NCBI RefSeq assembly: GCF_001638985.1
Contig: NW_017265145.1
Location: 248,001-312,000 of the forward strand
Origin: Phycomyces blakesleeanus NRRL 1555(-)
Taxonomy: Eukaryota > Mucoromycota > Mucoromycetes > Mucorales > Phycomycetaceae
Reading direction: 5' to 3'
DNA length: 64,000 nucleotides
Under the pieces are notes generated by a model that did not search any database, was not told where the DNA came from, and saw nothing but the letters and a program-made list of their open reading frames with translations. Shown piece after piece: positions 1 to 11,422 of this stretch; the first letter of the stretch is position 1; each line of letters begins with the position of its first letter. A program made the translations under genes and the position numbers.

Positions 1-364
1 CACGATAGATTTATTGATTTATGCCTATAAATTACATATTATTATATGACTTGATATGATATTTTTTATACAATAAACTTGCCTTGAAAAAAATAATATT
101 TTATGGTGTGCAATCTATGAGAGCATTTTGCAAAATAATATGTACTATTTATTAAGAATCCTTCAAAAAGATGTTTAAACTGGGACAAGTGTTGAATTGG
201 TTTATGTATGCAACTTAGAATTTAATGTATGAAAAATGCTGCCAACGAATTCAACGGGCAAATGCAAATATAAAAATGTGGGAAATGTTGGTTAAACAAA
301 ATATCAGCTTAACACCACCCTTAAAGATAAAAAAAAGCTTGCAATATTCTCTCACTAAAGTTAA
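1..364. other. AT-rich intergenic DNA
   Basis: Nothing coding is visible. The sequence is AT-rich with no splice-linked open frames. It ends where the repeat unit shared with 46.05 kb begins. Confidence 0.5.
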
Positions 365-630
365 ACTGTGGCTGTATGTCAGCCACAAGCTATAGTAAGT
401 ACTGATTTACTTTCGAAAATTCCCAGTTTGCCTTATCAATTTATATATACTTATGTTCTGTAGATATGCAGCTATAGATATTTAAACTACACTGTACTTC
501 AGGACATCAGAATCATACAACATTGTAAATAATGTATCTTCATATATGTATTGATTAAATGATTTGTTTATTAATTGATTAATTAAAGAAAAGTCTTTAG
601 TATAAGCATTCTACATTTCCACCCTGAAAA
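365..630 (+). repeat. Outer segment of a repeat unit, left side only
   Basis: This stretch is colinear with about 46052-46330, so it belongs to the same repeat family as the palindrome arms. It has no counterpart beyond the right arm: similarity of the right side stops at 2730. It opens with a short inverted repeat, GTGGCTG-tatgt-CAGCCAC (370-388), which can form a 7-bp stem. The unit was therefore duplicated in inverted form without its outer end. Confidence 0.75.
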
Positions 631-1609
631 GTCCATCGGTGCTCCACATCTTGTTCTTGTGCTTCAAAATCTGCTGTAATAAAAAGAAAGAAAAAGAAAT
701 ATAAAAGTACATACCTGCAAAAACAAACACGCAAAAAAAAAACGGACCCAACGAGAAACAAAAACTAACTAAAAACACAGTACGAAGTTGGGGACATCTC
801 ACTCATACGACATCCGGCGGATCAGCACAACGCCGAGATGAAGGACGACTACGCGTCAAAAAAAGAAGTTGGCGCAATGCCTTGAAACCCTCGGCCTCGT
901 ACTCAGAATCCTGGACACCACCAGAGCTCAGTCAGGGTCCCGAAGGTTAACCTGTTGGCTTGAACCTCGTTATATACAAAATAAGAACAAAGTAAAATGC
1001 TGAGATGCTTTGCTTTAGCTTGTGTTTTGGAACGATTACTCACCGATTAAGGAGTCCACCAAAGTACTTGCGCACTCTAATGAACTCGCCCGCTGGACCG
1101 CTATTTGTTTTGAAAAAAAAATTATGCAGACAAAACACATTAGTATCTTTTCATGTCAAGTTGGTAAGTAGTAAGCATGAAAATTAGCAGCAGATTTTTG
1201 CACACAAGAACAAAAAAGGAGTGGTTTTCTAGACTTCTGGTCATGTCTTGCTGTCAGTCTACTGTAAATAACAAATAAAAAGTTAGATCTTGCTCAACAT
1301 TAAGTGCATGAGGTTGGTAGCATTAGCCATTCGCTCGTTTTCTTGAATCTGTCAAAGTTGAAAATATGGAGCGCCTCTTTAAAAAAGAAAAAGGCGAAAA
1401 TATGTTCAGGTTAGCTTATGACACCGAAAGAGAGGTATTTGAGCTGGCTTTAACATGCTGGTGGTCTTTACATTCGTTACTTACCTGGCGTAAACGTAGG
1501 CTGGCCTAAAGGAAGGGAAATACAAATAAACAGACGCGTATGCCCTTGAAATAATTTTTCCTACGCCAATACAGGTGACATCATCATATATTTGTGATGC
1601 AAGCATTCT
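631..1609 (+). repeat. Left arm of large inverted repeat
   Basis: The reverse complement of this arm is found at 1752-2730. Paired positions add up to 3361 throughout (for example 802 with 2559 and 1005 with 2356), so there is no net insertion or deletion in about 980 bp. Only a few substitutions were noticed, near 640 and 793. Such identity means a recent duplication or ongoing homogenisation. The arm has no long open frame; small mirrored frames are by-products. The arm contains splice-like motifs (GTAAGT near 1164). A diverged single copy of the unit lies at about 46.05-47.47 kb. Confidence 0.9.
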
Positions 1610-1645
1610 CACCCACTGTGAGAGAATTTATTAGAGCAAAATAAC

Positions 1646-1747
1646 CACTGCGGTAAAAAAAAAAGGTGTGATTCAGAGGGCGATTCTGTAGAATGCATGT
1701 GATTTTTTTAAAATCACCCCCTGAAGCGCAATTTTTTTCTCATAGTG
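1646..1747. mobile_element. About 100-bp hairpin MITE at the palindrome centre
   Basis: The spacer between the arms starts CACTGCGGTAAAAAA and ends TTTTTTCTCATAGTG. Read inward from each end, the two halves align: a purine-rich tract is followed by GATTCAGAGGGCGATT on one side and GCTTCAGGGGGTGATT on the other. This is an imperfect terminal inverted repeat of a miniature non-autonomous transposon. A homologous insert sits at the same place in the second repeat copy (about 47372-47470), in the opposite orientation relative to the left arm. No transposase is encoded and the superfamily cannot be assigned. Confidence 0.6.
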
Positions 1748-1751
1748 GCTA

Positions 1752-2730
1752 AGAATGCTTGCATCACAAATATATGATGATGTCACCTGTATTGGCGTAG
1801 GAAAAATTATTTCAAGGGCATACGCGTCTGTTTATTTGTATTTCCCTTCCTTTAGGCCAGCCTACGTTTACGCCAGGTAAGTAACGAATGTAAAGACCAC
1901 CAGCATGTTAAAGCCAGCTCAAATACCTCTCTTTCGGTGTCATAAGCTAACCTGAACATATTTTCGCCTTTTTCTTTTTTAAAGAGGCGCTCCATATTTT
2001 CAACTTTGACAGATTCAAGAAAACGAGCGAATGGCTAATGCTACCAACCTCATGCACTTAATGTTGAGCAAGATCTAACTTTTTATTTGTTATTTACAGT
2101 AGACTGACAGCAAGACATGACCAGAAGTCTAGAAAACCACTCCTTTTTTGTTCTTGTGTGCAAAAATCTGCTGCTAATTTTCATGCTTACTACTTACCAA
2201 CTTGACATGAAAAGATACTAATGTGTTTTGTCTGCATAATTTTTTTTTCAAAACAAATAGCGGTCCAGCGGGCGAGTTCATTAGAGTGCGCAAGTACTTT
2301 GGTGGACTCCTTAATCGGTGAGTAATCGTTCCAAAACACAAGCTAAAGCAAAGCATCTCAGCATTTTACTTTGTTCTTATTTTGTATATAACGAGGTTCA
2401 AGCCAACAGGTTAACCTTCGGGACCCTGACTGAGCTCTGGTGGTGTCCAGGATTCTGAGTACGAGGCCGAGGGTTTCAAGGCATTGCGCCAACTTCTTTT
2501 TTTGACGCGTAGTCGTCCTTCATCTCGGCGTTGTGCTGATCCGCCGGATGTCGTATGAGTGAGATGTCCCCAGCTTCGTACTGTGTTTTTAGTTAGTTTT
2601 TGTTTCTCGTTGGGTCCGTTTTTTTTTTGCGTGTTTGTTTTTGCAGGTATGTACTTTTATATTTCTTTTTCTTTCTTTTTATTACAGCAGATTTTGAAGC
2701 ACAAGAACAAGATGTGGAGCGCCGATGGAC
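1752..2730 (-). repeat. Right arm of large inverted repeat
   Basis: Reverse complement of 631-1609. Near 2646 a GTATGT motif follows a T-rich stretch and ATTACAG follows near 2685, which looks like a short intron, so a transcript from this arm is possible. Similarity ends sharply at 2730, after which the sequence becomes AT-rich unique DNA. Confidence 0.9.
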
Positions 2731-2738
2731 TATCCTGG

Positions 2739-4012
2739 ATAGGCATTTAGGATATACCGACTGGAATTATATATATACTTAATATTTACCTTCAATAAAT
2801 AAATAAACAAATAAACAAATATATAAACATTATCTCTTAACATACATTACCCTTGTACTTATATATTTAAAATATATATATGCCTATAAAGCTGCAAAAT
2901 AATGAAGATATAAGCTAGTAATAAAATAACTTGTCATCTCAGTGTTTCAACCTTGAGATTGAGACAAATTGGAAAATTTTTAGATGGAGAGAAATTAGTT
3001 TTCAAAGTAGATACTTATTCAGGAATGTTATCTATAATTATCTAAATATCTCAAGGAGACAAACTGCTTACGTTACAGTTACGGGATTGCTATTTATGTG
3101 GTTATTGGCGCTTGCTTTCTTGCTTTTATCACACCTTTGAAAAGCAGTTAGGCGTATGAATTTTGTATTTTTTTTCTGTACACGTACTCAGGTTCATTAA
3201 AAACATATGCGCCGGTAAGATTCCAGAAAACATTACATATATAGTATATATTAGCCGTACCGAGGATGGAATACTGGTCAAAAAGAGATGCTCAAGCTGT
3301 GCTTATTCTATAAAAGAAAAGTTAAACTTTTGACAATCTAAAGTTGCCCTTTCTTTACTGGTAATTTTATTCCTATTCTTCTTTTAACAATATATATATT
3401 ATTGGTTATTTGCCTTTTATAAATACATTGAAAATATAAATTTAATAATTTCAAGATTGTCAGGCTCAGTGAACATAACTCGTGGGATTTTTTTGCTGCT
3501 CATTTCCATAGACCATTGTTCGTTTTAGCAGAAAAATATACGAAGAAAGAAACTCAAAACACAAACGTCAATTTATTATGTTACGCTTTATATAATGGTG
3601 CCCGAAACGTAATCGGTACAGATTCTCTTAGTAAATCTAGCACGATATAGTATAAATTGATGGCCATGCCTTGATATTAATCGATAGCTCTTTCCATTTT
3701 GCTTTTATTTTGACATGTTCAAAAGTTTTATTCTCAAAAAGAAAGTTTGAAGAAAACGTAAATGATCCTTTTAAAGGTAAAATATAGTAATTGCTTCGAT
3801 CAAGTCCATAGCATTTATAATCGTGTACCTTTTGCTATAGACATGATTATAAGGGTTGCGGAGAAAGAGAGAGGGCATACAAGTACAAAGTATTATAAAT
3901 GCACATTTTATAAAGAAACTTCAGTTGAAAATGGTACTTATTTCAACCCGTCTCTTCTATATAGCTATTTTTTTATGCTAATGGACATTTTTTTAATTAC
4001 TATTATTATTGA
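2739..4012. other. AT-rich intergenic DNA
   Basis: No gene recognised. Short open frames at 2931-3140 and 3762-4025 have no recognisable domain, no splice partners and low-complexity hydrophobic composition. Confidence 0.45.
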
Positions 4013-4815
4013 TTGGAACATCTAGTAGAGCCAAAAGAAGATAAACGTAAAGCTACACGAAGAAGAAAATTGGACGCATGTTCTTCCTTAGCTCTTTACA
4101 AAAGCTGTCAACAAGAGGGTCACAGTACATCGCGATCTCATGAATGCCCTAATAATATACCATCGAAGTCCGAAGACTTTGTAAACAATCTTGGATTTCC
4201 TTACAAAGCTTTCACGAGAAAACTCCCATTGGACACTGCTGTCAACAATGAATACAAAGAGCTACTAATAAATAAGATCATTATCACTTCAAACGATCCC
4301 CGTAATATCATATCCAGGGCAATGATGCTCATAAACAGCTACTGCCTGGCACCTTCTCGTGATTCAATACCTAACTCCATTTACAAACAGAAATTTTGGT
4401 ACCCGGTATGCCAACTTGTCAAGGACAGAAAAGTAACAAAGAGCGCTAACGTACCACCAGATCTTGTAAAATCCTGGGATACCTATAGAGCCTCGATTAA
4501 AAATACCGTATACGATCAAACCTCATAAAAAGGGCCGGAATATTCGGGAAGAACTTGGCAAGACTAAAGAATAACTGATGTGGAGTGACAGGAATTTTGT
4601 GGGAGGTTTTGAAGAAACGAGAGAGATGGAGGACTTGTAGTTGTTACAATAGATGAATACAATACCTCAAATACATACAACAACTGCCAAGCGAAGAATT
4701 TAGAATATGCAAATCACACTCGTGGCCACAGTGTACTGGTCTGTAAAACCTGTAATACACTGTGGCAGCGAGATGTTAATGCTGCAAAAAATATGATGAC
4801 AATTGCTTTGTAAAC
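4013..4815 (+). pseudogene. Broken Fanzor/TnpB-like RNA-guided nuclease gene
   Basis: Two separate open pieces in different frames resemble the two ends of the long Mucorales Fanzor-type proteins (eukaryotic relatives of TnpB). The first (4013-4528) has no ATG and carries a Cys/His-rich start followed by a helical region. The second (about 4612-4815) reads through a RuvC-type end: T-I-D-E-Y-N-T-S, then a zinc ribbon in which the first pair is degraded (N-T-Y-N-N-C, where Cys-x2-Cys is expected), an intact CKTC pair, W-Q-R-D-V-N-A-A-K-N-M and a stop. The W-x-RD-x-NAA-x-N signature with the preceding CxxC is diagnostic of the TnpB/Fanzor C terminus. Most of the catalytic core is missing: the pieces total about 240 codons where family members have several hundred, so this is a dead copy. 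Family assignment is by motif memory only. Confidence 0.62.
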
Positions 4816-4993
4816 TTGGAAAGGAACCCATCGACCAGCCGCTTTCCAAAGATCTGATAAAGGTAAGTAAGCGAGCAAGCAGAAGTTAGCAGCAGTAACA
4901 ACAGTAACAACAATAATCTAATCACTATAACGTAAACAGGTTGTCTATTTGAGACATTTAATTACAGGTAAGATGTTTGAATAAATTTCTACT

Positions 4994-5425
4994 TTAGAGA
5001 GGGTGTCTTCGAGCCTGAATTGCAAACGTTTGCAAATTTTTATTTTACGCGGCGAATTAAATTCCAGTATTTGTTTTTCAAATTTCATGGTGGAGGCCAT
5101 TTAGTGAGCATTTGAAGCCAAAAGTTAGGTAATCCCTGATTTTTTACTTCAAATGCTCACTAAATTTCTAGTAAAAATTGGGCTTTTTTTTCCCACTTCA
5201 AAACAAAATGTATGATAGCCAGTAGCCTCTTCTTCATACTTAATAAAATAAGCCTTGGAAAGTCAAGTTTATTAAGGTCAATTTCCTCTAAATTTCTTAG
5301 TATCAATGTTTTCAACTTATAATATTCATAACTGTGTCTGAGCTTTATTTTTATTTTTGATTGGGCTTTACATAATTATTTTTTAGTCATCTTGAAATTA
5401 TCATAACTCGACACCCTCTCTTTTG
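4994..5425. mobile_element. MITE of about 430 bp with GAGAGGGTGTC ends
   Basis: The left end reads AGAGAGGGTGTCTTCGAG and the right end is its inverted counterpart, CTCGACACCCTCTC, giving a terminal inverted repeat of about 14-16 bp. Inside lies a second inverted repeat (about 5100-5166), with halves around TTTAGTGAGCATTTGAAG and CTTCAAATGCTCACTAAA. There is no coding capacity. The structure fits a non-autonomous DNA transposon; a target duplication could not be fixed with certainty. Confidence 0.65.
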
Positions 5426-7527
5426 TCTAAATTTCATTCTCGTTCTGTCCACAAAAGGTAAACATACTGTCTACTATCACATTTTGATTCGTCTAAAGCA
5501 TTTCCTAATTTGTCCCAATCTCAAGTAGAAACACTGTATTACAATCCTGCTTTGTGGGACTACGGTTGGAAAAGCTCGAAAAAGATTTACGAAATTAAAC
5601 AGCATTAAATCGAGCGTTTACTGGAAAGTGAAAAGAGAGGTATAAGCATAAATATTCTCCAATTTATTTTTATTTTTTATTTATTTTTTTTACAAAAAGC
5701 CTACCTTTACTATAAAGGAATGATGTAAAATCGAAAAGAAAGCTTTATTTCTTAACAGCAATAGTTAAAAAAAAATGGTTAAAAATCAAAATTGGACAGA
5801 GAAAAGTGAGAAAAGTATTGGTTAATCAAAGTATTACATATAAACACACCCTTGAAACCTCAAACAAGTTTATAGAAATGTCTTAAAGTCACTTTATTCT
5901 ATATTCCTATTGTTTTGGTAACTTTATTATTATATCATATGATCAAATATAATTCAATTCATATTCTGTTTTACATACCTTGAACTAGTTTTTTTCTTAT
6001 TGTATTAGTATTAAGACCATTTGTTGTAAGAATAAAGAGATAATAGCATGCTATAATATTACTGTCAGCGATAATGCGTGCATAGGATACAACCCAAGTA
6101 AATCCCCACTTCTTGTCCTTAAAACCAACAAACCACTTCATAATTTCTTGCTACACTTGATGTAATTCCTTTTATGAAATTGACAAAAATAAATGGAACA
6201 ACTTTATCCCATTGATATTTGCCTTGTGTATTCAAAAAAAATTGATAGCTAAAGATTCTTTTATGATGCAAAATTTGGTATGTCGTTCAAGATGTTAATT
6301 AAGACTTCAAAGAAGAAGAGGAAAAAACGGGCTCTTTATATAATTATATCTTCTTTTTGCAACTCTTTAAAACTTGCTTTTCCCTTGATTTAGATTTTTG
6401 TATGATCTGAAAATTAATTAGTACGATACACGGAAATATATTGGATCCTTATTTTGGAGATTCTCTAATGGTCTTTACATCCAAACCTGACATTTAACGT
6501 GCTAAATCCCATTTATTGGTGCTCACGAAATTCTTTGTGGTGTTCACCAGAATACAGATCAAATTATCCCCAGTAGAATTTTTTTTCTCGCCTCCAAATA
6601 TTGAGTTATAAGCGCAGAGAGCAGACAATTGTCCAAAAATGTAAGAAAGATAAACCACTACTGATAAAATTCATTATAAAGGTTGCACGATTACACAATA
6701 AAAGCATATCGAACAATGGGTAAAGACGATCACATTATTGTGGATAAGAAAAGATTAAAAGCATGATCATTAGTCAACTACACCGGGGGTTGAATGTATC
6801 TCTAATATAACGTCAAATCAACTTTGGTATTTATGATTTTTCTTTTCATCCCACCCATGTTACTTGAACGCTGCGAATGATTAGAGTCAAATTACGTTTT
6901 TTGGGTCAAAAGTGAAAACGACGGACAGGTGAAATGGCTTCTATATAAAGTATGTCACTAGCTAAATTTGTAATTCTTGACCTTCTTCCATTCCTAAATA
7001 ATTTGATCCGTATGCTGGCGAACACTATTATTCGGGCTAATGTAGTCGAATAACGGAAACCTTAATCTACAAATTGATCAAGACATATACAATAGCCCAT
7101 TTTCAACACTTATTTTTTCTGGATAAAGTTCATCTTAAAATCTTTGTCTGGAATATGAGCCAATTCTCTTTCTCTTTACAGCTCATATTTGCAAAGTAAC
7201 AACTGTAGGAACTGCAATGATTCAAGGTTGATAAAATAATTCAAGCACCGATTACGAATGGCTGCTAGTTTTGCCTGGAGGACTAACGAGTATCAGCATG
7301 CTCTCTACTAAAGTGAAGCTACAATATATTGGCTAAAACAACACAGACGCACGCGTATATTTTCTACAAAACCGGAGTTATAAATCCTGCCATATCCTAC
7401 AGCGTTAGTTGCGTTGAAAATTACCACAAATGGGTGGAAAATCAGTGGGTGTGATAAATATATATATTGATTTCACTGTGCGCCGGTTATTTTGACCAAA
7501 ATGCCCTATGTATAGTCTTATTTTATG

Positions 7528-7560
<33 letters not shown>

Positions 7561-7791
7561 TTTATTATATAGAGCCTTCAATTTTTTTTCCTCCTCCCCC
7601 CTCTCCCTCCCCTCTCCTTTTCTATCTGTGTGTGTGTGTTTTTTTTTTTTTAATATTTTTTGTTTTTTTTTTATTTTATCTATTGTTGTTATTATATTCT
7701 TACTATTCTTACTATTGTAATTATAATTATCATTGGTTTTATTTTTCTATTATCATCATAATCAGTCTAAATTTCACTATCGATTCAATCA
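5426..7791. other. Intergenic DNA, mostly degraded sequence
   Basis: No intact gene seen. A short open stretch near 5510-5590 and scattered splice-like motifs suggest decayed transposon or gene debris, but nothing can be named. A (TAA)n microsatellite occupies about 7530-7562, followed by C/T-rich and T-rich DNA just before the CAP-Gly gene, which probably serves as its promoter and leader. Confidence 0.4.
7530..7562. repeat. (TAA)n microsatellite
   Basis: About ten ATA/TAA units, located about 230 bp upstream of the CAP-Gly gene start. Confidence 0.9.
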
Positions 7792-10700
7792 ATGTCCCGC
7801 ATTGCTAGACTTAATGGTGCTGGAATACCTCAGGATCCCTTTTCAGCACCTCGCACAAAACTTTCCTACAGACCAACCAGACAATCACCACCCGATGAAC
7901 CAAACACAACCCTTCCTGCTGCAGAACCACCAAAAACACAGCGTCGATCCATCAAGGATTCTCCTATTCCCCAAAAACCACTCACAGCAATCACCCAAGC
8001 TCGCTCAGTAATCGCCCGAACATCAACATCATCTACAGATGAAATGAGCGAAACTGAATCTCACTCTAGAATATCCTCATCCTCAAAGACATCCACTTCA
8101 CGTTCTTCTCTCAGTCGGTCTCCAACAATCCCACAACGAGAACAATCTCCTTCAGAACAGCTTGTTCTCAACGAACGCGTTGCTGTACCAACAATGAGCG
8201 TCATCGGCACCCTACGCTTCATCGGCCAGACCAAATTCAAGCCTGGAATATGGACAGGAATTGAGTTGGACCTGGTCGGCTCCGGTAAAAACGATGGCTG
8301 TGTTCAGGGGTAAGTTGAATCAGACCCAAATCCTCATCATCCTCATCCTTAACAGAAAAAGGCAATAACAACAGCAACAATAAATAAATAAATGATAATA
8401 ATTATTCACACCTACTGTTCTATATATTTTGTTTTTTTTTATGATTATTATTTGCTTTTATTTTTGGATAGTGTTCGATATTTCACTTGTCCTCCCCAGA
8501 CCGGCCTTTTTATCGTTGCTACTAAAGTAATTCCACTCGTGGAAGAGCGGACCGAAACTGTGCGTCCGCCCATCAAAAAAGTGTCGGCAATCCCAAGCAG
8601 CCGCCTACAGACAATGATAAAACCCTCGGTCAGCAAATCTACGCGCATCTCCCGCACACCCCAAGCACCCACTCCAACAGCCACCAAGTCCACTGCCACT
8701 TTACGCACATCTGCTTCAAAAGGTACTGCGAATTCTGCAAACGGAACTGCGGCCGCTCGAATGCCGCTGCCAGAACGTCCAACTGCCTCTCGTACCCCAC
8801 GCAAACCTACAGTTGCTCGCATTTCGGTCACATCTGACCGCTCTCTGGATACATCACTACCCTCAACCCCTAAACGCCACTCTTTCCCTGTTCAGCAGAC
8901 CGAAACACTCGAAACACGACCCCCGCTCGATCTGGTCCTGGCCAGTCTTGGACCTGAAACAAACATTGACTTCCTTCAGGGATCACCTACCGTCGACTGC
9001 CCAAAGGGCCGCATGGATATAGACGAGCAGAAACGTATTCTCGAATTACTTGAGAAAACAGAGCGTGAGAACAGGCAGCTCAATGAACAGATGCGAGCCA
9101 AGGAGATTGCGTGGGAGCGCCTAGTGTCATCAAAAGAAAGCTTTGCTCTGATGGTTGAAGAAAAAGAAGGTGAACTTACAAGATTAAAATCGGCCCTCAC
9201 AGAAGCACAGGACAAACATCGCTCTCTGCAAGGTGTCCTTGTTGACAAAGAAGAAACGCTGGCGAAGAACAATCGTGACGATGTGAATGAAGAGCAATAT
9301 CAACGACGTATCGAAAAGCTCGAGCGGCTTGTTCTCGAACTCCAAACCCAAGCTACAAATCAAACAAAGCTTCACGAAAATCAAGTACGTGACCATGCAG
9401 GCCAGATCGAAAAGATCCGTCGCGAAGTTGTTGAAAGTGAGAAGATGATTGTAACACTCGAGGGCGAGTGCGAGGAATTACGTAGAGCTGGCTTGGAAAC
9501 CTTGAATGCCTGCCAAAACACTGTACATCAGATTGAGGAAGAAAAGGTAGCATTTGGTGCTGAAAAAGACAAACAGATCGAGCATCTCAATAGAGTAATC
9601 GAAGATCTCCGTAGACGGCAGAGTGTCCTGTTTGGTGATGATGATGTAGACTACAGAGACGACGAAAACGATGCCGAGTGGGAAGACCAGCGGAGAAGAA
9701 TGGAGGAGCAACTGGAGCTTGCTACCACTGAGCTAGAGAACGAACGTCTCCAAGTTAAACATGGCAAAGCTGAGCTAGAGAAGCTTCGTCAACAGATGGC
9801 ACAGCAACAGATCACGAGTGCTGGCTCGGATGAACGTGTCGCAAATCTCAAACGGGAACTCGAAAAAGAAGTGGATGACAAGCGCCGTTTGATTGAAGAG
9901 GCCGATGCTGCTTTTGAAGCTCAGGCAAAGGCAGAAGACGAGAACTACGAAATGAAGCTTTCGCGTGTCAGGATGGAAAGCGAACTTTCAGAGGCGCAGC
10001 AAACAATAGAAGCGCTCCAGAGCGCAGTTGGTGGAGTGAATAGTGAGTCTAAACCACCCCTCAGCACACAGACCGATGAGTTGCAGCGTGCGTTGGAAAC
10101 CAGCCGACAGACAGAGGAGAGGTTGCAGAAAGAATGTGAGAGACTTCAGGAGATCAGCAAACAGAGCGAACAGGAGTGCATGCGTCTGATGGACGAATTA
10201 CTGCAGTTAGAAAAGTGTGGGAGTGAGGACGAAAAAGATTACGAGGGAGTATCTAAATATGACAAGGCTACACGGAGGCAGATGGAGAAATTGGAGAAGG
10301 AGTTGGTTGATACACAGCACAAATACGCTGCTCTTGAGCTTAGCAAACGAACTGAAATCAGTCAGCTTAGCAAAGATTTGGCTGATCTAGAGGCATTGGT
10401 TGAAAGCAAAGTATTTGGCGAGGGGGATCTTGAGGAATCCCTTGAACTGGAAAGGAAACGTGTCGCAGATCTGGAGAAGCAGCTGGCGGCTTACAAATCT
10501 TCTAGCACGCGTAGTCTGACCAGCCCAGTCTCACCCATCACTCGAACATCTCAATCGCTTGCTAATCTTCGGACTGAGCAGGATGATAAGGATGATAAGG
10601 ATGATATTTACTGCGAGCTATGTGATGAAACCGGACATGACATTATTGATTGCCACGCTTATACCACAGAGATTCCTGATAGCGACACTGATAAATTAAG

Positions 10701-10867
10701 GATGGTGAGGGTTGATAGATTTCAAAGATCATAGATGATTATTTCATTGGCCAACTAACAAACTAATTGATTGATTGATTGATTTGCATATGTAGTATTG
10801 TGATAATTGCGATGAACATGGCTATCATACAACCGAAAATTGCCCAAATCAAGACGAAACGTTTTAA
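7792..10867 (+). CDS. CLIP-170-like CAP-Gly microtubule plus-end protein
   Basis: Cytoplasmic linker protein of the CLIP-170/Bik1/Tip1 type, which binds growing microtubule ends. Exons 7792-8309, 8472-10704 and 10796-10867 join in frame to 940 codons. A Ser/Thr/Pro-rich basic N-terminal part (residues 1-130) is followed by a CAP-Gly domain whose GKNDG motif (about residues 165-169) and VRYFTC strand are brought together exactly by the first splice. A second basic Ser-rich linker and a long coiled coil (about 360-860) follow. The C terminus has two CCHC-like knuckles, C-E-L-C..GHDIIDCH (about 887-901) and C-D-N-C..H..C (about 919-932), which in CLIP-170 bind partners such as dynactin or LIS1. 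The second knuckle is supplied only by the 72-nt last exon. The start is the first ATG after a pyrimidine-rich leader. Faint similarity in coiled coils makes the domain ends, not the coil, the diagnostic part. Confidence 0.9.
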
Positions 10868-11422
10868 ACCTAAAACCAACAGCAGCAACAGGAAAAAAAA
10901 TACATATAATACTTCTTCATGGTCCTCTTTTCAAGCTACGTTACAATGTAAGGTCAAGGGAACAAACTTGTAAAATCCGCTCTTATATTCTGTATACCCA
11001 CCCACCCTCTTGTCTTTCTATGTAGTCAGACTCTTGGCTAATAACTACACATTTCTCTTTCTCTCTCAATCGCTTTTTCTTTTTGCATTTACTGTGCTTT
11101 CTATCTATCTCTCTTTCTATCTATATCTTTCTTTGTTCATTACGCATTCCCATCTTTGACATATACATACTCGTTGATTATCTTTCAAAAATAAAATAAA
11201 TTACATTAAAAATACATCAAAAAAAATACCATTGTAGTACACTAATTTTGGTTTAGATATACCGCTATCTATAAACGCTAGTGTGTGTATATATATATGT
11301 GTGTGTGTGTGTTGTGTTTGAATGCCTTTATTGATTGTCTTTTTTTTTATTATTATTATAGGTTTCTTTTTCTGTATTTTTTCTTTTTTAAATATATAAA
11401 AAAATTGTGTTTGACCATGCGT
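10868..11422. other. Convergent 3' intergenic region
   Basis: It lies between the CAP-Gly gene (+) and the UPRT gene (-) and holds their 3' untranslated DNA. It contains T-rich and CT-rich runs and a (TG)/(TA) microsatellite near 11283-11312. No gene seen. Confidence 0.5.

Noticed and set aside
611..802. Mirrored small frames on the palindrome arms (63 and 60 codons)
   Set aside because: They recur only because the arms are inverted copies; composition is low-complexity, they are not kept open in the 46-kb copy, and no domain is visible.
9353..9711. Minus-strand frames within the CAP-Gly gene (also 8448-8831 and 8976-9272)
   Set aside because: Antisense shadows of the coiled-coil coding exon.
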